Translations under genes and position numbers: made by a program
The notes under the pieces: model-generated
What the model saw: only the letters and a program-made list of their open reading frames with translations
Databases searched by the model: none
Told to the model about the DNA's origin: nothing
Part shown: positions 24,427-33,883 of the stretch, piece after piece
Layout: the number at the start of each line of letters is the position of its first letter
Numbering within the stretch: the stretch's first letter is position 1
Assembly (NCBI RefSeq): GCF_003290085.1
Contig: NZ_QMKJ01000001.1
Span: 1-64,000, forward strand
Length of the DNA stretch: 64,000 nucleotides
Reading direction: 5' to 3'
From: Aliidiomarina sp. B3213
GTDB taxonomy: Bacteria > Pseudomonadota > Gammaproteobacteria > Enterobacterales > Alteromonadaceae

Positions 24427-25077
24427 ATGCAAACCGAGATTAGAACGAAACGGACTTTCCGTTGGCACTTTAGAGAAGACAGATGGATTCGCCGGGGGCT
24501 TTACCTAGCGATAGCTACACTGTTTTTCATTGCTATTGCCGACACGTTTTTACAAACCAAAGCTCGAGGTGAGGCTGCGTTAATGGCTCAAACCGAACGG
24601 TCTGCGCGACTGAGCATGTCGCAAGCGCAGCACGAAGCACGGATATGGTTTTTAGAGGAAAATGAAGAAGCACTCGAGAGTTTAGCGAACCATTTGGTGG
24701 CGCAAAGTGTTGTCCTAGAAGTGGCCATTCAAGACGAGTGGGGGCAAACCATTGTTCGAGCAGGCCACGACCAACCTATTCATGAATATTTGCAAACTTT
24801 ACCCGAGGTGATATGGGCCGTACCTATGGTAGAACCGGTACTAGACCGTGATGGTGCTGGCGCTAATCTATTGGGCTTTGTACGCATTACCTTCGACTAC
24901 GACCGTATAATGGCAGAGTCTCGCCCTTATCACCGAGGTATTTTACGTGAGAACGCCTATTTAACCTTACTCGCTTTTTTCGCGGGCTTTATGGTCGCTG
25001 TAGCGTTTATTCGACGTAGAAAACCCGTTCTGATTCGTGGAAAGAAGCATGAGCCAGAATCCTCCGACACTGATTGA
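24427..25077 (+). CDS. YtjB/Smp-family inner-membrane protein
   Basis: The 216-residue protein has an N-terminal transmembrane helix (GLYLAIATLFFIAIADTF, about 26-43), a periplasmic domain of about 130 residues and a second helix near the C-terminus (TLLAFFAGFMVAVAF) followed by a basic tail. This matches the Smp/YtjB (AhpA) family, found beside serB in E. coli as here. Its biochemical role is not established. GTG 24421 is an alternative start. The end overlaps the TatD gene by 29 nt. Confidence 0.8.
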   Translation: MQTEIRTKRTFRWHFREDRWIRRGLYLAIATLFFIAIADTFLQTKARGEAALMAQTERSARLSMSQAQHEARIWFLEENEEALESLANHLVAQSVVLEVAIQDEWGQTIVRAGHDQPIHEYLQTLPEVIWAVPMVEPVLDRDGAGANLLGFVRITFDYDRIMAESRPYHRGILRENAYLTLLAFFAGFMVAVAFIRRRKPVLIRGKKHEPESSDTD

Positions 25078-25837
25078 TAGCCATTGCCACCTCGACTTTC
25101 CAGAGTTTGACACTGATCGCGAAGCGGTTGTGCAAGCTGCAGAAAACGTTGGTATAAACCATTTTGTAGTTCCGGGCGTGTCGAAAGACACTTGGCCGAG
25201 GCTAGTCTCTTTCCATGAGCAATATATGCAAAGCTCAATAGGCTTCGGGTTGCATCCATACTTTATAAGTCAGCATGTGCCTGCAGATATAATGGCTCTG
25301 GAGCACTTTCTTGATCTTTACCCGCTGGCTTTTGTTGGCGAGATTGGTTTAGACAGCCGTATAGAGAGCTACGAAATTCAATTGAAACTATTCCATCAGC
25401 AACTAGAAATAGCTGAAGGTTTAAAGCGCTGTGTGGTGTTGCACCATCAGAAAACGCAAAACGATTTACTTGTTGCTGTTAAAAACATACTTGGCTCCCG
25501 CAGTGACTCTGGGTTACTTCACGCCTTCAGTGGTAGCTATGAACAAGCAATGAGCTGGTATGAAATGGGCTTTAAGTTGGGCGTGGGTGGTGTGATTACA
25601 TACGCTCGCGCTAAGAAAACACGAGACGCCATTTCCCGAGTGCCGCTCGAATCTTTGATTTTAGAAACCGATAGTCCAGATATGCCTATTGAAGGCAAGC
25701 AAGGTCAACGAAACGAGCCAAAAAACATAACACATATCTTTCGTGCATTGTGTGAGCTACGATCAGAATCTGCTGCCGAAATTCAGACGCAAATATTGAA
25801 AAACACCCAGAACTTGTTTGCAATAAACGCACTTTAA
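25049..25837 (+). CDS. TatD-family metal-dependent hydrolase/deoxyribonuclease (YjjV-like)
   Basis: The 262-residue TIM-barrel enzyme has the metal-binding H-x-H in DSHCHLDF near residue 10, GEIGLDSR near 91, LHHQKT near 126, LHAFSGS near 150 and ETDSPD near 200. Family members are metal-dependent nucleases or hydrolases. The ATG at 25049 follows GGAAAG at a good distance and is preferred to an upstream in-frame GTG. The neighbourhood resembles that of E. coli yjjV. Confidence 0.88.
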   Translation: MSQNPPTLIDSHCHLDFPEFDTDREAVVQAAENVGINHFVVPGVSKDTWPRLVSFHEQYMQSSIGFGLHPYFISQHVPADIMALEHFLDLYPLAFVGEIGLDSRIESYEIQLKLFHQQLEIAEGLKRCVVLHHQKTQNDLLVAVKNILGSRSDSGLLHAFSGSYEQAMSWYEMGFKLGVGGVITYARAKKTRDAISRVPLESLILETDSPDMPIEGKQGQRNEPKNITHIFRALCELRSESAAEIQTQILKNTQNLFAINAL

Positions 25838-25915
25838 TACCCGTTGAACTAGTTACCCTCTACTTTCGCTTTCTTTGAGCTAATATAAAACTTCAAACTA
25901 CTGAAGGGTTATAGC

Positions 25916-27964
25916 ATGAGAGCGCATAATATTTTTCTAGGTTTATCGGTTCTACTCTTTGTTTTCACAGTAGCTGCAGAGCCGTCAGAGCAGGCCGAGA
26001 ATCAGATTCAGCCATTGCAGTTCGATGATGTCTTTGAAATGGAGTTTGTGAGTGATCCACAACCTAGCCCCGACGGAGAAAGCATTGTCTTCGTGAGAAA
26101 CTGGATGGACCGACAGACGGATAGAAGACGTATGTCGTTGTGGATCGTGCAAGAAGATGGCGAGAACTTACAAGCGCTTCTCGATATGAATATAAACGCC
26201 TACTCGCCACGATGGTCTCCCACCGGTGACCGAATTGCGTTTATCGCAGATGGTCAAATTCATATGTATTGGTTAGAAAGTGGTCGCGTTAGTCAAATTA
26301 CCCAGCTTGCGAGTTCACCGAGTTCTGTCGAATGGTCGCCAAATGGTCACTGGCTCGCTTTTTCAATGTTTACAGCAGGTAGTAATACGGCACCTCTACA
26401 ACTTCCTGGACAGCCCGCGGGCGCTGATTGGGCGGCTCCACCGAAGTTTATTGATAGCATGAACTACCGTTCAGATGGCGCTGGCTACCTTCCTGACGGA
26501 TATCGTCACCTTTATGTCGTGCCTTCAGCTGGTGGAACTGCAATACAACTCACATCGGGAAATTTTCATCATTCAGGACAGTTAAGTTGGGCATCTGAAA
26601 GTGACCGAATCTTTTTTTCTGCTAACCGCCACGAAGACTGGAAATCCCAACCTTTGAATTCAGAGATTTTTAGCATTGATGTTGAAACGCAGGAGTTGCA
26701 ACAAATCACCCAGCGCTCGGGGCCAGACTCGAGTCCTAAAGTTTCGCCTGATGGACGGCGTATCGCGTTTTTAGGTTTTGACGATCAGCGCTTGGCTTAC
26801 CAGCAGAACAAACTTTATGTGATGAACATTGACGGTTCGGACATTGAAGTACTTACAGGCGAACTCGATAGAAGCATTAACGATTTTGCGTGGAAAGAAA
26901 ACAGCAGAGAGCTTGTCGTTTCGTATAACAGCGAAGGGCGTGGCATTCTTGCGAATCAAACCTTGCGCGGCAGACACACAGTGTTGGTGAACGACCTTGG
27001 TGGCAGTGCTTACAGTCGTCCATACCTAGGCGGAGACTTCAGTGTTTCAGACGATGGTTTACTGGTGTATACCCAAGCCAGTACTTCGCGCCCTGCAGAG
27101 CTTGCTGCGGTTCGACGTTCAGGTGCGGAAACGCTTACTCAGTTTAATGACGACTTAGACATGGCGCGTGAAATCGCCGATGTTGAAATGTTTTGGTACG
27201 AGTCGACTATTGACGAGCTACCCATACAAGGATGGATTATGTATCCACCTGGTTTCGACGACACCAAAAAATATCCTCTGATTCTTGAGATTCACGGTGG
27301 ACCGCATGCTGCCTATGGCGATGTTTTTGCCATGGAATTACAACTTATGGCGGCGAAAGGATATGTCGTGCTTTATACGAATCCTCGCGGCAGTACCAGT
27401 TATGGCATGAGTTTTGGTAATGAGATTCATCACAACTACCCAAGTCATGACTTTCAAGACTTAATGGATGGTGTTGACGCGGTCATTGACCGTGGCTTTA
27501 TCAACGAAGAAGAACTCTTTATTACTGGGGGTAGCGGTGGTGGTGTTCTTACGACATGGAGTATCGCGCATACCGACCGATTTGCAGCAGCAGTTGCCGT
27601 GAACCCAGTCATTAATTGGTACAGCTTCGTATTAAATGCGGATTTGTATAATTACTTTACCCAATATTGGTTCCCTGGGTTTCCATGGGATATTCCTGAG
27701 CATTACCTGAAGTACTCGCCTATTTCTTATGTTGGTCAGGTCAACACACCAACATTATTATTTACTGGTGAGTCAGATCACCGCACACCGATTTCAGAAA
27801 CAGAACAGTATTATCAAGCATTGCAGCTTAGAGGCGTAGAGTCTGCAATGGTGAGAGTTCCGGGGGCTTCGCATGCGCTGCATGTTAGACCCAGTCAGCT
27901 GATGGCTAAACCTGCTTATGTCACCTATTGGTTTGACCGATTTCGTCAGCAAGAAGATGAATAA
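25916..27964 (+). CDS. S9-family serine peptidase, secreted
   Basis: The 682-residue prolyl-oligopeptidase-type enzyme has an N-terminal signal peptide (1-21), a TolB/WD40-like beta-propeller (about 50-410, with repeated SPDG/SPTGDRIAF strands) and an alpha/beta-hydrolase domain. The catalytic serine lies in GGSGGG (about 539), the aspartate in GESDHRTP (about 620) and the histidine in GASHAL (about 652). It probably cleaves dipeptides or short peptides in the periplasm. GAAGGG precedes the start. Confidence 0.9.
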   Translation: MRAHNIFLGLSVLLFVFTVAAEPSEQAENQIQPLQFDDVFEMEFVSDPQPSPDGESIVFVRNWMDRQTDRRRMSLWIVQEDGENLQALLDMNINAYSPRWSPTGDRIAFIADGQIHMYWLESGRVSQITQLASSPSSVEWSPNGHWLAFSMFTAGSNTAPLQLPGQPAGADWAAPPKFIDSMNYRSDGAGYLPDGYRHLYVVPSAGGTAIQLTSGNFHHSGQLSWASESDRIFFSANRHEDWKSQPLNSEIFSIDVETQELQQITQRSGPDSSPKVSPDGRRIAFLGFDDQRLAYQQNKLYVMNIDGSDIEVLTGELDRSINDFAWKENSRELVVSYNSEGRGILANQTLRGRHTVLVNDLGGSAYSRPYLGGDFSVSDDGLLVYTQASTSRPAELAAVRRSGAETLTQFNDDLDMAREIADVEMFWYESTIDELPIQGWIMYPPGFDDTKKYPLILEIHGGPHAAYGDVFAMELQLMAAKGYVVLYTNPRGSTSYGMSFGNEIHHNYPSHDFQDLMDGVDAVIDRGFINEEELFITGGSGGGVLTTWSIAHTDRFAAAVAVNPVINWYSFVLNADLYNYFTQYWFPGFPWDIPEHYLKYSPISYVGQVNTPTLLFTGESDHRTPISETEQYYQALQLRGVESAMVRVPGASHALHVRPSQLMAKPAYVTYWFDRFRQQEDE

Positions 27965-27973
27965 GCGGTTTAA

Positions 27974-28630
27974 CTAATAGGGTAGAGGAAGATGCCCGGT
28001 TTTCACCCAAATAACGGTTTCTTCCTCTACAAAAGGCGTATGTTCGCTATTGTGTGGGCTGCGTAACCATGTTCCGGCAGGGTAACTGCCATTTTCGTCC
28101 CGAAACACGCCAGAGAGAACCAGTATCTCTTCTCCGCCGAAGTGTCGGTGATGTTTAAACACCCCGCCCGCAGGCCACTTCACAAGTGCAACGTGTTCAT
28201 GTTCGAAGTCATGCAGTGGCATAACCTGCAAACCCCCTATACCTGGTAGCCATTCTTGTTCATTTGTGTTGATTGCAAACTGCTTTAGATCGCGCGGATC
28301 GAACTGATGCAATTTCACGAATAAAGTACAGCCTTCTTTTGAGAAAGGTGCATGGGATGTGCCTGGAGGATTTCTAAAGTAGGTACCTGCTGGGTAATCA
28401 CCGTGTTCGTCGGAAAAGACACCGTCGAGCACCAGTATTTCCTCACCTAACGGATGGGCATGAGCTTTAAACTCAGAGCCTGGTGCATAGCGAACAATAC
28501 TGGTTGCGTGCCCTTGCTCGGCTTCTTCACGCGCAAGCTTTTTACGATCAACCCCTTGCATGGGACTAGGCTCCCAGTTAATTGCATTGGTGTCGATAAC
28601 CACTCGTTCGTTAAAGTTCATGTTCAGCAT
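27974..28630 (-). CDS. Bicupin protein, ChrR-type cupin domains
   Basis: The 218-residue protein has two tandem cupin domains of the anti-ECF-sigma ChrR kind. Each carries HxHxxGEEILVLxGVFxDExGxYPAGT: histidines in FKAHAHPLGEEILVL (about 55-69) and FKHHRHFGGEEILVL (about 158-172). The N-terminal zinc anti-sigma domain of true ChrR is missing and no sigma factor gene is adjacent, so it is more likely an enzyme or metal-binding protein of unknown substrate. The start has TTGGGAA upstream. Confidence 0.8.
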   Translation of the reverse strand: MLNMNFNERVVIDTNAINWEPSPMQGVDRKKLAREEAEQGHATSIVRYAPGSEFKAHAHPLGEEILVLDGVFSDEHGDYPAGTYFRNPPGTSHAPFSKEGCTLFVKLHQFDPRDLKQFAINTNEQEWLPGIGGLQVMPLHDFEHEHVALVKWPAGGVFKHHRHFGGEEILVLSGVFRDENGSYPAGTWLRSPHNSEHTPFVEEETVIWVKTGHLPLPY

Positions 28631-28710
28631 GTGCTTTTCCCAAGTACCAAAATTCTATGTAGTAGGGTTACGGTGGTTAGTTTAACTAAAGATCAGGGTT
28701 ACAGATAATA

Positions 28711-28736
28711 AAAAAGCGCCCAGGTAGGCGCTTTCT
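28711..28736 (-). terminator. Intrinsic terminator of the Yip1-family gene
   Basis: The arms AAAGCGCC (28713-28720) and GGCGCTTT (28727-28734) flank a 6-nt loop. Read leftwards, the hairpin is followed by a T-run, about 25 nt after the stop codon of the gene ending at 28759. Confidence 0.8.
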
Positions 28737-28758
28737 TTCACAAGGACAAACTTAGAAA

Positions 28759-29361
28759 TTACGCGTGTTCAAAAGTTGGCGCAAAACCATTTGTCCATAA
28801 AATTGCCGTGGTCACCATAAGTACAACCATTAAGATTAACCCAGCTGTAACTACAGAGCTTGCGTACATAAATCCGCGCTCTTCAGGAATGTGCATTAAA
28901 ATCGGCACGCCCGTGTACAGTAGGTAAACCGAGTAAGCTACCCCACCTAAGAACACAACACTTACAAACCAGAGTTCTGGGTAAAGCGCACTAATACCCG
29001 ACATAAGTACCGGAGTTGCCGTGTATGCAGCAAGTTCCAACGACTGGGTAAAAGTAGGCTTAGCACCGAAAGTTTTCGCCATCCAATGCACCAAGTAGGA
29101 GAGTGCTAATACGCCAGCAATCAAACCTGCGTACATAAGCACTGCCATAATGGTCGCACTTTGTTCAGATATGAAAATATGCTCTCGCGCCCCAATGTTC
29201 CAGCCAATGTTCGAAGACGCATAATACGCACAGAACGCTGGAATTAGCGCAACCAATAATATGTGTGAAAGGGAAAATCTTAGGCTTTCATGACGCTCAT
29301 CGATGGTTTTCCATTCTCTTAGCGGATGAAAGTAGAGTCCCCAAATATGATTTAGTATCAT
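28759..29361 (-). CDS. Yip1-family inner-membrane protein
   Basis: The 200-residue protein opens with NHIWGLYFHPLREWKTID, the amphipathic start of bacterial Yip1-domain proteins. It has about five transmembrane helices (for example LSHILLVALIPAFCAYYA, TIMAVLMYAGLIAGVLALSYL and SSVVTAGLILMVVLMVTTAIL). The function in bacteria is unknown. It is divergent from miaE and ends at a clear terminator. Confidence 0.82.
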   Translation of the reverse strand: MILNHIWGLYFHPLREWKTIDERHESLRFSLSHILLVALIPAFCAYYASSNIGWNIGAREHIFISEQSATIMAVLMYAGLIAGVLALSYLVHWMAKTFGAKPTFTQSLELAAYTATPVLMSGISALYPELWFVSVVFLGGVAYSVYLLYTGVPILMHIPEERGFMYASSVVTAGLILMVVLMVTTAILWTNGFAPTFEHA

Positions 29362-29465
29362 AACTACTCCTTGAAGTGCATTGACTCGTTGACCATCAAC
29401 AAAAATACACCTGTTGTCGACTCCATTATACGGAGCGAACGAGCTTTGAAATCAAGAATGAAACA

Positions 29466-29488
29466 TTCTGAACAAAAACTGTTCAGAA
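29466..29488 (+). promoter_or_regulatory. Perfect 9-5-9 inverted repeat, operator candidate upstream of miaE
   Basis: TTCTGAACA and TGTTCAGAA (9-bp arms, AAAAC spacer) form a perfect palindrome between two divergent genes. A -35/-10 pair (TTGTTA 29493-29498, TATAGG 29516-29521, 17-bp spacing) starts 5 nt downstream. Neither flanking gene ends here, so a terminator role is unlikely even though TTTTT follows. A repressor or activator site is more plausible. Confidence 0.5.
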
Positions 29489-29560
29489 CTTTTTGTTATA
29501 TAAAGGTTAACTATCTATAGGTGCGTTGTAGTGAGCGAAACATCAGTAAGCCAAGGTGAA

Positions 29561-30313
29561 ATGAACCATTTACTAGAACCGATTCATGGTTTTTTGGGCT
29601 CATCTACTCCAGCCGCTTGGATCAATGAAGCGGCAAGGTCTGATGAGTTACATGCGTTACTTATTGATCATTTGCACTGTGAGTTAAAGGCTGCACAAAG
29701 TGCTGCTTTCTTGCTTCGTAAATATGTGCTCACGAAAGAACAGGCGAGTCAGGTTTTGGAGTGGTTAGTGCCCTTTGAAGACGTGGCTTACCGCAAAGCT
29801 AATCACGATCTTATTGCTGCACAAAAGGAAATACCTAGGATTCGCAAAACTGAAGAGCAGAAGCGTAATTGGCAGGGACGTATGGTGGACCGCATGTTGC
29901 TTCTGATGAAAGAAGAGCTGCATCACTTCACTCAAGTTTATGAAATTATGCGTGAACGAGAGATGGATATACAGCCCTTAAGTGCTTCCCGTTACGCAGC
30001 GTCTTTACTTAGCCATGTGCGTACTTACGAGCCTGAAACTTTAATCGACAAGCTTATTGTGGGTGGTTTAATTGAGGCTCGGTCGTGTGAACGTTTTGCT
30101 GCCTTAGCTCCGCATTTAGATTCGCAACTGCAGAAATTTTATATAAGCTTGTTACGCTCTGAAGCGCGTCATTTCGAGGATTATCTGAAGCTGGCGCAAG
30201 AAATTGCGGGGCGCGACATTAGTGCAGATATACAAAGGCTAGTGGACGTGGAAGCGGGGTTAATCACTTCTACCGACAATGAACTTCGGTTTCACAGTGG
30301 GGTTCCCGCTTAA
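29561..30313 (+). CDS. miaE: tRNA-(ms2io6A)-hydroxylase
   Basis: MiaE hydroxylates the isopentenyl side chain at A37 in certain tRNAs. The 250-residue diiron protein has the expected metal ligands: E in CELKAAQ (about 44), EELHHF (about 126), EARSCERF (about 182) and SEARHFEDY (about 211). I chose ATG 29561, which gives NHLLEPIHGFLGSSTPAAW aligned to the start of known MiaE and has AAGGTG just upstream. An in-frame GTG at 29531 would add ten residues. The last 4 nt overlap the convergent lpxH. Confidence 0.9.
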   Translation: MNHLLEPIHGFLGSSTPAAWINEAARSDELHALLIDHLHCELKAAQSAAFLLRKYVLTKEQASQVLEWLVPFEDVAYRKANHDLIAAQKEIPRIRKTEEQKRNWQGRMVDRMLLLMKEELHHFTQVYEIMREREMDIQPLSASRYAASLLSHVRTYEPETLIDKLIVGGLIEARSCERFAALAPHLDSQLQKFYISLLRSEARHFEDYLKLAQEIAGRDISADIQRLVDVEAGLITSTDNELRFHSGVPA

Positions 30314-31056
30314 TCTTCGTCTTCGCTAAAAGGTTCGTTGCGCAGAATAAAGGTGTCGGCAGTAAGCTCGAGAATGCTGCCTTGCTCGTACCAGTCTCCT
30401 AAAACGATACGAAGTCCGGTTTTACCCTCACTCAATGGGTGTTCATGAATGTCGGGCTGGTGCGTATGGCCGTGAATCATGCGTTCTACTTTGTGACTTT
30501 CAAACGCTTGCACTACCGCCTCTTCTGTAGCATCCATCATAGCTAATTGCTCTGCAGACAAGTTCTGCTGGCTCTTACTATTTGCGCGTAGCTTTTGTGC
30601 AACCTTACGGCGCCATGAAAGCGGAAGCTTAGTAAGAATACCCAGAAGTAGAGGGTTACGAATTGTTTTACGAAATTTTTGGTAGCCTTCGTCTTGGGTG
30701 CAAAGCGTGTCGCCATGAAGTAGCAGGGTAGGCGTGCCATATAAGTCGACTACGGTAGGGTCTGGAAGTATGGTTATGCCGGTAAGCTCTGCAAACTTTT
30801 TCCCAATCAAGAAGTCTCTGTTTCCTGCCATGAAGTAAACTGGAACACCTGATTCCACTACGTTCTTCAGCTCTTGAATGATATGCAGGTGAAATGGGCG
30901 CAGGTCGTCGTCGCCAATCCAATAATCGAACAGGTCGCCGAGAATGTAGAGCGCGTCACTTTCTCTTGCTTCACCTCTTAGGAAAGAAACAAACAGGCCT
31001 GTTATGTCAGGCCTGTTCTCACTGAGGTGTAGATCAGATATGAATCGTGTGATCAT
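30310..31056 (-). CDS. lpxH: UDP-2,3-diacylglucosamine diphosphatase
   Basis: LpxH makes lipid X in lipid A biosynthesis. This 248-residue calcineurin-like phosphoesterase has [13 protein letters not shown] at 5-17, [12 protein letters not shown] near 40, GNRDFLIG near 78 and the C-terminal [12 protein letters not shown] near 195, the full LpxH metal set. It overlaps ppiB by 4 nt, and the cysS-ppiB-lpxH neighbourhood is conserved in E. coli and many relatives. Confidence 0.93.
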   Translation of the reverse strand: MITRFISDLHLSENRPDITGLFVSFLRGEARESDALYILGDLFDYWIGDDDLRPFHLHIIQELKNVVESGVPVYFMAGNRDFLIGKKFAELTGITILPDPTVVDLYGTPTLLLHGDTLCTQDEGYQKFRKTIRNPLLLGILTKLPLSWRRKVAQKLRANSKSQQNLSAEQLAMMDATEEAVVQAFESHKVERMIHGHTHQPDIHEHPLSEGKTGLRIVLGDWYEQGSILELTADTFILRNEPFSEDED

Positions 31057-31550
31057 TTTTCCACAGTAGCGTTTTTAATCACAACATCTTCAACAGGTAC
31101 GTCTGCATGGTAACCAGAGCGGCCTGTGTCTACGTCACGAATGCTGTCTACTACGTCCATGCCTTCAACAACTTTACCGAATACACAGTAGCCCCAGCCA
31201 TATGGGTTTTCGCCCGTAAAGTCTAATGGCTTGTTGTCTTTCACGTTAATGAAAAACTGCGAAGTCGCCGAGTGTGGGTCTTGCGTACGAGCCATAGAAA
31301 TTGTGCCGCGCTCGTTAGAAACACCGTTGTTCGCTTCGTTCTCAATCGGTGCGTCTGTTGGCTTTTGTTCCATACCTGGGGTGAAACCACCACCTTGAAT
31401 CATGAAGTCGCTAATCACACGGTGAAATAAAGTATTTTCGTAAAAACCGCTTTCTGCGTACTTAACAAAGTTAGCTGCTGTTTTTGGCGCTTGCTCAGCA
31501 AAGAGCTCAATACGAATATCGCCGTGGTTAGTGTGTAGTGTTACGAACAT
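31053..31550 (-). CDS. ppiB: Cytoplasmic peptidyl-prolyl cis-trans isomerase B
   Basis: This is a cyclophilin of 165 residues, the length of E. coli PpiB. Motifs are [13 protein letters not shown] near 42-54, [21 protein letters not shown] near 82 and [16 protein letters not shown]. Start ATG 31550 has AGGA at a good distance; a longer in-frame start at 31616 adds a hydrophobic stretch lacking in the family. No signal peptide is present, so it acts in the cytoplasm. Confidence 0.93.
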   Translation of the reverse strand: MFVTLHTNHGDIRIELFAEQAPKTAANFVKYAESGFYENTLFHRVISDFMIQGGGFTPGMEQKPTDAPIENEANNGVSNERGTISMARTQDPHSATSQFFINVKDNKPLDFTGENPYGWGYCVFGKVVEGMDVVDSIRDVDTGRSGYHADVPVEDVVIKNATVEK

Positions 31551-31639
31551 GAATTTATCCTGTTTAAATGCGAATACGCTGCGAAGTGTAGCGAATATCA
31601 CTGTTATTGGAAACAAAAGCTATGATTTATCGATTCTTC

Positions 31640-32389
31640 TTATTTGCTGTTATTAAGCGATGAGAAAACCGGTTGCATGGCTTCTAATGCTTCGGGAACC
31701 GAGTCCACGATTTGGTATAAGGATTCGTCGGTGTTGTCTATTAAGCCGCATTCTTCCAATACCGCCAGGTCCAGCAACCGAGCCCAAAAGTCTTTACCGT
31801 AAAGAATTACAGGAACGCGTTTCATTTTTTTGGTTTGAATTAAAGTTAATGTTTCAAATAACTCATCAAGCGTGCCAAATCCTCCAGGAAAAACAATGAG
31901 TGCTTTTGCTCTTCTTAAAAAATACATTTTACGGAGTGCGAAGTACTGAAACTCAATACTGTGCTTTGCGGCAATAAAAGGGTTCAACCGTTGCTCGCGC
32001 GGAATGACTATATTCAGCCCTATACTTGGATGTCCTGCATCGAAGGAACCCCTACTTGCTGCCTCCATAATACCTGGCCCACCTCCGGTAATCAGGCGTA
32101 CCCCTTGGTGCGGTGAATCCTCGATGATCTTTCCAAGCTCATAGGCGAGTTGCTGAGCTTCTTGATAGAACCGAGACATTTTAGAGCACGCGCTATCGGT
32201 CTTTTCTTCTGGCGCTGGAATGCGGGCACTACCAAAAATGGAGATAGTATGGTGCACACTTTCATTGTTGAAGGTGTTTTCTGCTTTTTGCCATTCGTTG
32301 GCAAGGTGTTTAGCAATATCTTCTTCTTGTTGATGTCCCGCTAGAGCTTGTAGGTTTTGCTCAAGTTCTTGCTTAGATGTGTCGCTCAT
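31640..32389 (-). CDS. LOG-family protein (TIGR00730-type, Rossmann fold)
   Basis: The 249-residue protein has the LOG signature: RLITGGGPGIMEAASRGS near 96, IVFPGGFGTLDELFETLTLIQTKKM near 163, FFALRKMYFLRRAKAL. LOG proteins are nucleotide 5'-monophosphate nucleosidases or phosphoribohydrolases; which nucleotide this one uses is not clear. It is divergent from cysS across a 75-bp gap. An upstream in-frame ATG at 32410 is possible but less likely. Confidence 0.85.
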   Translation of the reverse strand: MSDTSKQELEQNLQALAGHQQEEDIAKHLANEWQKAENTFNNESVHHTISIFGSARIPAPEEKTDSACSKMSRFYQEAQQLAYELGKIIEDSPHQGVRLITGGGPGIMEAASRGSFDAGHPSIGLNIVIPREQRLNPFIAAKHSIEFQYFALRKMYFLRRAKALIVFPGGFGTLDELFETLTLIQTKKMKRVPVILYGKDFWARLLDLAVLEECGLIDNTDESLYQIVDSVPEALEAMQPVFSSLNNSK

Positions 32390-32464
32390 TCGGTTCCTCG
32401 AAGCGGCCAATAATGGTAAGCTTCGGGTTTTACCACAGGTAGTCTTTGGAGACCAGAGCGAACG

Positions 32465-33853
32465 ATGCTGCAGATCTATAATTCACTTACTCACCAGAAA
32501 GAAACTTTTAAACCTTTAGTGGAAGGTAAAGTTGGGCTTTATGTCTGCGGCGTAACCATTTATGACCTTTGTCACATTGGTCATGCGCGAACTTATGTGG
32601 CGTTCGATGTGGCAGTTCGCTATTTACGTTATTCAGGTTACGACGTGACTTACGTGCGTAACGTAACGGACGTTGACGACAAAATAATTAAGCGTGCAGA
32701 AGAAACCAATCAGTCTATCGACTTTGTAACTGAGCAAAACCTAAAGCTAATGCATGAAGACTTTGCAGCGCTTAATTTAGTAGAGCCGGATATTGAACCA
32801 CGCGTTACCACTCACATGGCGGAAATTATTGCACTGATTGAACAGCTTCTAGAGAAGAAGCACGCATACGTCTCCGCTTCTGGCGATGTATTGTTCGACG
32901 TAAGTAGTTTCCCTGATTATGGAAAACTGAGCGGCCAAGCCATTGAACAGTTGCAGTCGGGCGCTCGTGTTGCAGTAGCTGAAGGAAAAGAAGACCCGCT
33001 AGACTTTGTATTATGGAAAAAGGCAAAAGCGGGTGAGCCGAGCTGGAGCTCTCCATGGGGAGAGGGTAGACCGGGTTGGCATATTGAATGTTCAGCAATG
33101 AATGGCAAACATTTAGGTAAGCATTTTGACATTCATGGTGGCGGTTCAGACCTACAGTTTCCGCACCATGAAAATGAAATAGCACAGTCGTGCTGTGCTA
33201 ATGACAGTCCATATGTAAATTATTGGATGCACACAGGCATGGTTCAGGTTGATTCTGAAAAGATGTCTAAGTCGTTAGGAAACTTCTTTACTATTCGTGA
33301 CGTACTGAAAACATTCGACGCTGAAACAGTGCGCTTTTTCTTGTTAAGTGGGCATTATCGCAGTCAGTTGAATTACTCTCAAAGCCACTTAGAGCAAGCC
33401 CGAAGTGCGCTTGAACGACTTTATACCGCCTTACGAGGTGTGACGGCTGTAGCTGCCACCGAAAGCTTTGCAGCGGTATATAGAGAAAAGTTCAAAGTTG
33501 CGTTAGACGACGACTTTAATGTTCCTGAAGCTATGACGGTCATTTTTGACTTGGCTCGCGAATTGAACCGATTAAAAGGGCAAGAGAACCAGCAGCAAGA
33601 AATGGGAATGTGCGTCAGCTTAATGAAAGAGTTTGGCGCGGTGCTTGGTATTTTAGAGCAAGACCCTGAGCAGTTCCTGCGCGGTCAAGCGGATACCGAC
33701 GAAGTAAGTAAAATAGAAGCGTTGATTCAAGAGCGCAACGACGCACGAGCTGCAAAAGATTGGGCTCGTGCAGATAAGGCGCGCGACGCACTACAGGCTA
33801 TGAACATTGTTTTGGAAGACGGGCCTGAAGGTACGCGTTGGCGTAAAGGTTAA
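32465..33853 (+). CDS. cysS: Cysteinyl-tRNA synthetase
   Basis: The 462-residue class I synthetase has [23 protein letters not shown] with HIGH near 37, the zinc ligands Cys28 region and HIECSAM (about 208), HENEIAQS (about 236) and the KMSKSLGN loop near 266. It charges tRNA-Cys. The length equals that of E. coli CysS. It is divergent from the LOG gene and 30 nt upstream of the M17 peptidase gene. Confidence 0.96.
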   Translation: MLQIYNSLTHQKETFKPLVEGKVGLYVCGVTIYDLCHIGHARTYVAFDVAVRYLRYSGYDVTYVRNVTDVDDKIIKRAEETNQSIDFVTEQNLKLMHEDFAALNLVEPDIEPRVTTHMAEIIALIEQLLEKKHAYVSASGDVLFDVSSFPDYGKLSGQAIEQLQSGARVAVAEGKEDPLDFVLWKKAKAGEPSWSSPWGEGRPGWHIECSAMNGKHLGKHFDIHGGGSDLQFPHHENEIAQSCCANDSPYVNYWMHTGMVQVDSEKMSKSLGNFFTIRDVLKTFDAETVRFFLLSGHYRSQLNYSQSHLEQARSALERLYTALRGVTAVAATESFAAVYREKFKVALDDDFNVPEAMTVIFDLARELNRLKGQENQQQEMGMCVSLMKEFGAVLGILEQDPEQFLRGQADTDEVSKIEALIQERNDARAAKDWARADKARDALQAMNIVLEDGPEGTRWRKG

Positions 33854-33883
33854 CTTTTAAAGATTAAAAGTAAGAGGTGATTA

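Noticed and set aside
27974-28630. ChrR anti-sigma factor
   Set aside because: Both domains are ChrR-type cupins but the N-terminal zinc anti-sigma domain is missing and no ECF sigma gene is adjacent.
29466-29495. Intrinsic terminator upstream of miaE
   Set aside because: A hairpin plus TTTTT is present, but both flanking genes start here, so there is no transcript to end; an operator is more sensible.
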